Shown in pieces: positions 58,710-64,000 of a DNA stretch of 64,000 nucleotides. The notes beneath the pieces are model-generated. The model had not been told where the DNA came from, did not search any database, and saw nothing but the letters and a program-made list of their open reading frames with translations. Every line of letters begins with the position of its first letter. Position 1 is the stretch's first letter. Origin of the DNA: Prevotella sp. UBA2711 (GTDB taxonomy: Bacteria > Bacteroidota > Bacteroidia > Bacteroidales > Bacteroidaceae); contig DEKX01000028.1 in NCBI GenBank assembly GCA_002354095.1, forward strand, positions 136,455 to 200,454, read 5' to 3'. The translations under genes and the position numbers were made by a program.

Positions 58710-60326
58710 ATGAAAAGATTCTTTTATTTAGCAATGATGCTTGCAGTAAGCATTATGACGTTCACTTTCTTTGCCTGTGGTGGCGATGATTCAACTTCTG
58801 CTGGAGGTAATGGTAGCGGTAATGGCGAAGGAGGTAGTAACAGCGGTGGTACTACTTCGATTTCTATTGTAGGTACTTGGCGCGCCTATTACCAACGTAA
58901 TGGTGTTCAGTTGTACGATTTGGTGAAATTCAATGCAGACCACACTGGTTATGTTATTGAGGAGGTAGGCAATGGAAGTGATAATCCCACCAACTTTACA
59001 TGGACTCAGGATGGAAACGTCATCAAAGTCATTCTAGAAGATAATTTTACTATTACCTGGACAATTCAGCAAATTATCGACGACAACACCGTAACCATTA
59101 GTGATGGCAAGCGAACCTACAATGTGGTCAGAGACGGAACGGGTGGTGGCGGCAGTACCCCTACAGCTACGTTCAACATCATTGGCACGTGGCGCGCCTA
59201 TTACCAAAGCAAGGATACTTCGCGCGGCGAGGTTTACGACCTGGTGACATTCAATAGCGACTATACGGGAACCGTCATTGAGGAGGTAGGCTATGGCAGC
59301 GACAATCCCGTATCGTTCATCTGGAAGCAGACGGGCAACATCATTCAAGTCAGCTATGGAGGCGAGACGATTACCTGGACCATTCAGCAAATCATTGACA
59401 ACAACACAGTTGTTGTGAACGATGGCAAAAAGGACATTAAGGTCTACAGAGATGGCACAGGCGGCGGTGATACTCCTACAGTCACTATTGACATCATAGG
59501 TACATGGCGTGCCTATTATCAGAGTAATTCCCCTTCTCGCGGGCAAGTCTATGATTTGGTGACATTCAATGCTGACCATACGGGCAGCGTCATTGAGGAG
59601 GTAGGCTATGGAAGCGATAATTCTATCAGTCTTACTTGGACACTGACGGGCAATGTCATTCAGGTTAAGTTGGATGGTGATTACGTCATAACGTGGACCA
59701 TTATCCAAATCATTGACGATAACACGGTGATTATTAGCGATGGCAAGCGAAATTACAATGTCGTCAGAGACGAAACAGGTGGTGGCTCCACTCCTGTAAC
59801 CACCAATCCCGTATTAGGTACATTTAGCTGCGTATATCAGTCTTATTATGATGAAACTCCTTATGACTATTATGGAGGTTTTGTCACCATTATAGAGGAT
59901 CCTGACAATACCAGTTTGAAAAATGCTATAATTATCAAAGATCTCTATCTTGAGGGTTCAGCCATTTCAGGCTATTACGATCTTGATCAGGGCATGTTGT
60001 ATGTAGAAGCTTGGGAGAGAATTGGTAATTTTGTAGGTAATAAGCAAGAATATGGTTTCATTTCTTTGAACTGGAAAGATACAGATTCAGATTGGATACC
60101 CTTTACCATCAACGAAGACGGAAGCCTGACTTCAGATAGTTTTGGAGTATATGCATTAGACGCTGACTATGCAAACTACTTAGGTTGGTGGGAGGTAGCA
60201 ACCATTACCACACTTACTCCTACCCAATCAGGTTCTGTACGCAAAATGTCGGCTAAGATAAGTGCAACGACTAAAAAGATAAAAGTGAATAAGGTGCGTT
60301 TGCCTAACAAGCGTATAAGGAAATAA
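58710..60326 (+). CDS. Surface lipoprotein with three tandem lipocalin-like repeats
   Basis: 538 residues. The signal peptide ends in FFAC (Cys23), followed by GGDD and a Gly/Ser-rich linker; an acidic tract just after the Cys is typical of surface-exported Bacteroidetes lipoproteins. Three repeats of about 100 residues begin at about 51, 154 and 260, each opening with (V/I)GTWRAYYQ and containing the YDLV.FN.D.TG.VIEEVG.GS pattern of small lipocalin-like domains. A C-terminal domain (about 365-538) is different and ends in a basic tail. The ligand is unknown. The gene is convergent with, and related at the N-terminus to, the lipoprotein at 62091-63662. Confidence 0.8.
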   Translation: MKRFFYLAMMLAVSIMTFTFFACGGDDSTSAGGNGSGNGEGGSNSGGTTSISIVGTWRAYYQRNGVQLYDLVKFNADHTGYVIEEVGNGSDNPTNFTWTQDGNVIKVILEDNFTITWTIQQIIDDNTVTISDGKRTYNVVRDGTGGGGSTPTATFNIIGTWRAYYQSKDTSRGEVYDLVTFNSDYTGTVIEEVGYGSDNPVSFIWKQTGNIIQVSYGGETITWTIQQIIDNNTVVVNDGKKDIKVYRDGTGGGDTPTVTIDIIGTWRAYYQSNSPSRGQVYDLVTFNADHTGSVIEEVGYGSDNSISLTWTLTGNVIQVKLDGDYVITWTIIQIIDDNTVIISDGKRNYNVVRDETGGGSTPVTTNPVLGTFSCVYQSYYDETPYDYYGGFVTIIEDPDNTSLKNAIIIKDLYLEGSAISGYYDLDQGMLYVEAWERIGNFVGNKQEYGFISLNWKDTDSDWIPFTINEDGSLTSDSFGVYALDADYANYLGWWEVATITTLTPTQSGSVRKMSAKISATTKKIKVNKVRLPNKRIRK

Positions 60327-60331
60327 AACTT

Positions 60332-60390
60332 CTCAATAATATTTATTATTGAGTCCACTTTAAAAAGTGGACTCAATATTATTATTTTTT
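60332..60390 (+). terminator. Double-hairpin terminator after the lipoprotein gene
   Basis: Two perfect hairpins sharing bases: CTCAATAATA/TATTATTGAG (60332-60353) and ATTGAGTCCACTTT/AAAGTGGACTCAAT (60348-60377), then a T-run to 60390. The two cannot form fully at once. Confidence 0.8.
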
Positions 60391-60424
60391 CTGTCTTTTG
60401 CTTGTAAGTTTCCAAAATATTGAT

Positions 60425-60432
60425 TACCTTTG
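60425..60432 (+). promoter_or_regulatory. -7 promoter element for the beta-propeller protein gene
   Basis: TACCTTTG, 56 bases before the ATG, with CTTG about 20 bases upstream at 60401-60404 as a -33 match. Confidence 0.65.
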
Positions 60433-60487
60433 CATAGTTCTTCATGTCTTTTATTGCTAAATTACATATCACTAAAAATTTAAGAAA

Positions 60488-61480
60488 ATGAAAAAGTTAT
60501 TATTTACATCTCTGTTATTTGTCGTAGCGATATCGAGCTATGGCAAAAAGAAGTATGCTATTACCACAACAGGTGAAACTCTTTTAGCTTTGACGCAAGT
60601 TACTGATAATGAAGAGCCTTGTTTGTATCCTTTTGGTGGAGACAATGGAAGTCCTCTATTTTTCGCTGTAAGAGAGAATAAAAAATACTATAACATCTAT
60701 AAAAAAGAGAATCCTTTCTCTGCAGCAATGACACAGAAAACAAGCGGTAAGAATTTTAATTATTCGCCTGTTTATTGTGCGGCTACAGACAAGTTGGCTT
60801 TCCGTTGTCAGCTAGAAGGCAGTAGTACTTCCGATATATTCATGATGAATGATGGTAAGGGCAAGGCATTAAACCAGGTTACAGAATCTTCAAATGCGTA
60901 TGAAGACTATCCGAGCTTTAATGAGGATGGAACCTTGTTAGTGTATAGTAAAGTACAGTATTCCTATTATAAAAAATACAATTTTTGGGGTTCATTCTTT
61001 GGACTTGGTGGCTCAACAGTAATAGTTGAGAACAGTGAGATATGGATTAAAAACCTGAAAACAGGCGAAACAACATTGTTGGGTAATGGGTATCAGCCTG
61101 TATTTTCTCCTGATGGAAAGAAAATTGCCTATGTGAAATATTCTTCCGATGCTAAAAGTTGCAGTATCTGGACGATGAATATTGACGGTAGTGAGCAGGT
61201 GCAGATTACGGATGCCAAGAAAGGATATGCCTATCATCCACGTTGGAGCCCTGATGGTACAAAAATTGTATTTGAAGCCTCAAAGAAGGACAAAAAGGAT
61301 TTTGATATTTATATCATTGATACCGATGGAAACAATTTAATACAGGTAACAATCAATAAGTCATATGACGGACAGCCTTATTGGACAAAGGATAATTACC
61401 TATATTTCGTTTCTGACCGCGGAAATACTGATGGCAATCTGCAAATCTGGCGTTTTAAGTTGTCGGAGCAGGAGAATTAA
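60488..61480 (+). CDS. Secreted TolB-like beta-propeller (PD40) protein
   Basis: 330 residues with a signal peptide (LLFTSLLFVVAISSYG). From about residue 40 the sequence forms WD40-like/PD40 blades; clear examples are VFSPDGKKIAYV, HPRWSPDGTKIVFEA and QPYWTKDNYLYFVSDRG, each followed by IWxMxxDG-type strands. These fit a periplasmic or surface propeller that binds proteins or glycans. The function is unknown. It has its own promoter and a strong terminator. Confidence 0.82.
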   Translation: MKKLLFTSLLFVVAISSYGKKKYAITTTGETLLALTQVTDNEEPCLYPFGGDNGSPLFFAVRENKKYYNIYKKENPFSAAMTQKTSGKNFNYSPVYCAATDKLAFRCQLEGSSTSDIFMMNDGKGKALNQVTESSNAYEDYPSFNEDGTLLVYSKVQYSYYKKYNFWGSFFGLGGSTVIVENSEIWIKNLKTGETTLLGNGYQPVFSPDGKKIAYVKYSSDAKSCSIWTMNIDGSEQVQITDAKKGYAYHPRWSPDGTKIVFEASKKDKKDFDIYIIDTDGNNLIQVTINKSYDGQPYWTKDNYLYFVSDRGNTDGNLQIWRFKLSEQEN

Positions 61481-61487
61481 TGATAAA

Positions 61488-61527
61488 CGCACAGCGGGTC
61501 ACTTTCCTGCTGTGCGCTTTCTTTTTG
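61488..61527 (+). terminator. Terminator after the beta-propeller gene
   Basis: Arms CGCACAGCGGG and CCTGCTGTGCG with one mismatch and a seven-base loop, then CTTTCTTTTT. Confidence 0.88.
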
Positions 61528-61605
61528 TTATAACAAAATTAGAAAGGACTCCTAATACGAATGCAAATTTATTTGTATTCTTTTCGCTTATTCGAAATTT
61601 TGCAC

Positions 61606-61613
61606 TATCTTTG
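61606..61613 (+). promoter_or_regulatory. -7 promoter element for the small antitoxin-like gene
   Basis: TATCTTTG, with TTCG 19 bases upstream (61583-61586), close to the consensus. The ATG follows 22 bases downstream. Confidence 0.65.
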
Positions 61614-61634
61614 CACTATCAAACGTAAATAGGT

Positions 61635-61841
61635 ATGATTATGGAAGCAACCACTTTGAACAAATCACAGATGATGATCTTAGAGTCTTTTGCTGGCGCA
61701 AAGGACGAGCAAGAAGTGAATGCGCTAATGGACGTTTTGCAGAATTTCTATGCAATGCGCCTTGAAGCAGAAATGCAGCGTCTGTGGGACAACGGAACCC
61801 TTAATCAAGAAGTTCTTGACAAGCTTCGTGATGAGCATTGA
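61635..61841 (+). CDS. Small acidic protein, antitoxin-like
   Basis: 68 residues, or 66 from the second ATG at 61641. It is wholly helical and acidic: TTLNKSQMMILESF, then a heptad-like LMDVLQNFYAMRLEAEM, then LWDNGTLNQEVLDKLR. The layout resembles small Bacteroidales proteins often encoded just before PIN-domain toxins, with the closing LWdnGxLnqexLdxL motif. Here no toxin gene follows; the next 250 bases hold no frame of useful length. It may be an orphan antitoxin. The function is inferred from general layout only. Confidence 0.6.
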   Translation: MIMEATTLNKSQMMILESFAGAKDEQEVNALMDVLQNFYAMRLEAEMQRLWDNGTLNQEVLDKLRDEH

Positions 61842-62090
61842 TTTTGGTTTTGTTTGCCTTGTTGCTTAATTCGTGATTTGAAAAGAGATTTTGCGCCCTA
61901 AAAATGTCTTATACCGACTCTCCCTGTTTCGTCTAGATACCTATCCCTCATCAAATGATAATTGTTCAATGAAACAGGCGTGTGTTCCAATCTGATCACA
62001 CTTGTTCGAACAACCACCCACCTACCCACCCGATACGACTCAAAGGCCGATGGATAAAGGGTGGAAGGCGGGTGGTTATGATGACGCAAT
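61842..62090. other. Structured 250-base intergenic region
   Basis: Holds a series of inverted repeats: CCTGTTTC/GAAACAGG (61923-61930, 61971-61978), GTGTG/CACAC (61980-61984, 61997-62001), the perfect palindrome TTGTTCGAACAA (62002-62013), and a long stem of about 20 bp with few mismatches (62012-62031 against 62059-62077). The last one lies about a dozen bases from the stop of the minus-strand lipoprotein gene and could be its terminator; no good T-run follows. Confidence 0.6.
62012..62077. repeat. GC-rich imperfect inverted repeat
   Basis: Arms AACCACCCACCTACCCACCC and GGGTGGAAGGCGGGTGGTT with a 27-base loop. It is very G/C-skewed compared with its AT-rich surroundings. Possible terminator for the gene ending at 62091, or part of a repeat element. 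Confidence 0.6.
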
Positions 62091-63662
62091 CTAATAGTAA
62101 TTAACTCCTATGCTGAATGACCATGCTGTATCTTCGTCATACAGGTTGACAACATATTCTATATCATCTTTTCTATAGCTACCTGTAGCAGCGATAGGTG
62201 AATATGTCTTTTCAATAGTCATTGTATTATCCCAAAATTGTTTTGTAAGTAAGTCAAATACAGGCATTGGGTCTAAAAGATTTGCTTTATTAACACGAAA
62301 GTAGTACGAATACTGTTTTTTGAAATAACCATCTGTATTGTTTCCTGACTCATAATTAGCACCATACATGCTTTCAAACGGTAACCCCATATACGTCAAG
62401 TTTTGACAACTGGGATTTTCGCTAGCTAATAATAGGAAGCCTGTTCCCCAGTCAATAATTTTATATGAGTTGGCAAGTGCTTTGACCACATCTGAAAAAG
62501 AATTATCCAAATAGAGACCTTGAGAAAAATATTGAGTGTCTCCCATTGGCAAATTCATCATATCAGCAAGAATCATTTCCGTAGACGGACCCTTCGGGCC
62601 ATTTTTAACAGGACGCACAGAGTGACATCTCTGAACATAGTCAATGAAAATCCAAGCACCTCTTTCTGGCATAAAACTAATTCCAGAAGAATAACCATTC
62701 CAACTATAGTGTGACGACCAACAAGCTCCACCTTCACCAGTCTCCAATGGGGTACCATTATACACTCCACTAACAGCAGGCATAAAAATTTTGTTCCCAT
62801 TTGCACCTGTGAATAACTGTCCTTTCACACCATTTTGCGTCACCCACTCTGATGTGGTCAAATAAGCAAGTTCTTCGCATTGAGTTCTAGAAGGCAAATT
62901 CCATGAGCTACCCCAATTTACATATGCCATATCATACTCGGTACGAGCTATGTCATTACCGAGTGTTGATTCAGGCCATGTGGTGAATGGATAATTCATA
63001 ATATCATCAATTGTGCCTACTGGGAGTGCATCAATTCTGCCCCATGAGAAGACACTTCCATACTCTTCAGGATAATTAGCCCCTACGTGACAACATGCCC
63101 ATAAAGTGCCACTTGGCAGTCCAAGATCTACCATATGCGGGTGGTTATTGTCAGGACAGTTGACATTCGCGAAAGAACTCTTCATCAGTTCCTCTATCTG
63201 GCTTTGTATAGCCGGAGTCATAGCAGCAAAGGTGTTTGTACCATTGTCTGGCCAATTTTTCAGGAAGAGGTATTCGGCAGTATATGTCATAACTTCAATT
63301 CTCTCCACATGACCTCCTTCCGTCGTGATAGTAAGAACATTGTCTTTAAAGGAATGCTGGAATGTTCCATCTGTAGTCCATTGATAGACACCAGACTCAT
63401 TGGATAACTCTTGATACCTGCCTGTGCCATCCTGATTAAATGTGAGGAAGATATACACTTCACCTTTGGAATTTGTGATATGCAGATACCACGAGCCTGT
63501 AATGACCGTCACTGTCGGTTGGTTACCTCCACCATTGCCACCAGGATTCACGGGATCAGTACCTTTTGACGGTCCAGCGTCGTCACCACCACAAGCTATA
63601 AACAATGGCATTAATGCAAAAGCCAACAATAATTTAGCTATAATCTCTATACACTTTTTCAT
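62091..63662 (-). CDS. Surface lipoprotein: lipocalin-like plus Fibrobacter-type paralogous domain
   Basis: 523 residues. The signal peptide ends in FIAC (Cys24), followed by GGDD and a Gly/Pro linker. Residues about 50-150 form one lipocalin-like domain (TGSWYLHITNSKGEVYIFL, then NQDGTG), related to the repeats in the lipoprotein at 58710. Residues about 170-352 match the Fibrobacter succinogenes major paralogous domain (VDLGLPSGTLWACCHVGA, then GSSWNLPSRTQ, ending SVRPVK), common in Bacteroidales surface proteins. The final 170 residues are not recognised. Function unknown; binding or adhesion is plausible. Confidence 0.82.
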   Translation of the reverse strand: MKKCIEIIAKLLLAFALMPLFIACGGDDAGPSKGTDPVNPGGNGGGNQPTVTVITGSWYLHITNSKGEVYIFLTFNQDGTGRYQELSNESGVYQWTTDGTFQHSFKDNVLTITTEGGHVERIEVMTYTAEYLFLKNWPDNGTNTFAAMTPAIQSQIEELMKSSFANVNCPDNNHPHMVDLGLPSGTLWACCHVGANYPEEYGSVFSWGRIDALPVGTIDDIMNYPFTTWPESTLGNDIARTEYDMAYVNWGSSWNLPSRTQCEELAYLTTSEWVTQNGVKGQLFTGANGNKIFMPAVSGVYNGTPLETGEGGACWSSHYSWNGYSSGISFMPERGAWIFIDYVQRCHSVRPVKNGPKGPSTEMILADMMNLPMGDTQYFSQGLYLDNSFSDVVKALANSYKIIDWGTGFLLLASENPSCQNLTYMGLPFESMYGANYESGNNTDGYFKKQYSYYFRVNKANLLDPMPVFDLLTKQFWDNTMTIEKTYSPIAATGSYRKDDIEYVVNLYDEDTAWSFSIGVNYY

Positions 63663-63697
63663 AGTCTTTATTGCTTTTTAGTTAGTACTTAATACCA

Positions 63698-63728
63698 CAA
63701 AAATACACATTATAAATAAATTACACAA
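63698..63728 (-). promoter_or_regulatory. Promoter of the second surface lipoprotein gene
   Basis: Minus-strand TTG (63726-63728), 20 bases, TATTTTTG (63698-63705). It is homologous to the promoter at 58637-58668, with the same ATAATGTGTAT before the -7 element. Confidence 0.72.
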
Positions 63729-63752
63729 CTGGCATTTTTCTCCAAATCCGAC

Positions 63753-63810
63753 AAAAGGGCGTAATCGCCTCCAACCTGCCAAAAATTACTGATAAGAGGG
63801 AAGAAAAAAT
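63753..63810 (-). repeat. Right copy of the 58-bp inverted leader repeat
   Basis: Reverse complement of 58555-58612 with five differences. A second partial copy of its core (CAACCTGCCAAAA) follows at 63811-63823. Confidence 0.88.
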
Positions 63811-63869
63811 CAACCTGCCAAAACTTGTTGTTGAATGGAGAAAAACTTTGTGCATTTTTCTTTACAACG

Positions 63870-63913
63870 ATGATTCCCGCTTAACTCCCAGCCTATTCCC
63901 AGTTACCTCCCAG
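63870..63913. repeat. Four-unit 11-bp array
   Basis: Plus-strand units ATGATTCCCGC, TTAACTCCCAG, CCTATTCCCAG, TTACCTCCCAG. The period matches the array at 21754-21907 and the 11-bp units inside the inverted-repeat element, but the sequence differs. Confidence 0.65.
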
Positions 63914-64000
63914 TGCTGCAGATCATATAATTGGGTAATAAATCCTTACAGAAAGGGAACCGAAAAAGGACTCAACACGAGAAAACTCAAAAAAGTTTTG

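Larger units (their letters stand above)
63663..64000. other. Right-edge intergenic region
   Basis: Leader of the lipoprotein gene with its promoter and the 58-bp repeat, then a four-unit 11-bp array (63870-63913), then about 85 bases in which no feature was seen. No gene begins before the window edge. Confidence 0.6.

Noticed and set aside
58555..63810. Phase-variable invertible promoter
   Set aside because: The inverted repeats lie upstream of both promoters and contain or flank them, so inversion would exchange genes behind equal promoters instead of switching one on or off; no adjacent invertase was found.

Overview
The window looks like a chromosomal segment of a Prevotella-like member of the Bacteroidales. 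Supporting signs are many copies of the Bacteroidetes promoter (TTTG, 19-20 bases, TAnnTTTG), a fused SecDF, a type III glutamine synthetase, the DapL lysine route, DUF4271 next to hemD and metK, DUF4369/thioredoxin-like lipoproteins, tRNA genes without encoded CCA, and TonB-dependent uptake. No rRNA, CRISPR array, insertion sequence or phage was found.

Layout. 1-2.5 kb: end of a thiamine uptake operon (TonB receptor, PnuT-type permease, thiamine pyrophosphokinase). 2.5-5.3 kb: two lipoproteins (TPR; DUF4369/thioredoxin-like without its cysteines). 5.3-9.3 kb, minus strand: anaerobic ribonucleotide reductase (nrdD-nrdG), a GNAT-like protein and tRNA-Arg. 9.3-15.5 kb: MaoC-like protein, SecDF, rhomboid protease, EEP-family protein, HU. 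15.5-35 kb is a nitrogen block: asnB, purF and pyrG; an orphan gene; porin, amtB and glnB; then, divergent from glnB, gltB-gltD-dapF-dapL-glnN. 35-41 kb: tRNA-Leu, pyrE-SRPBCC-argH-lipoprotein, prmC-recX-comF, ribD. 41-57.6 kb, nearly all minus strand: lipoprotein, ABC exporter, RNase H, argS, tRNA-Gln, tyrS, yidD-rnpA, hemD-DUF4271-metK, M16 peptidase, xerD, O-methyltransferase, aroQ. 57.6-64 kb is accessory: a 490-bp inverted-repeat element, two convergent surface lipoproteins with homologous leaders, a beta-propeller protein and a small antitoxin-like protein.

How the genes work together. The 15.5-35 kb block joins ammonium sensing and uptake (GlnB, AmtB), assimilation (GS type III, GOGAT) and the main users of glutamine or glutamate nitrogen (AsnB, PurF, PyrG, DapL).

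The most unusual property is a set of short degenerate tandem arrays with unit lengths of 7, 8, 9 and 11 bp. They fill operon junctions, often contain the stop codon of one gene and sometimes the start of the next, encode lipoprotein signal peptides, and lie inside core enzymes (AsnB, GltD, GlnN, ArgRS, probably PurF). The best candidate for an undescribed element is the inverted repeat at 57.75-58.24 kb. It has a minus-strand promoter beside it, and six of the seven substitutions between its arms would be G-U pairs in a minus-strand RNA. All statements come from reading the sequence; no database search was possible.
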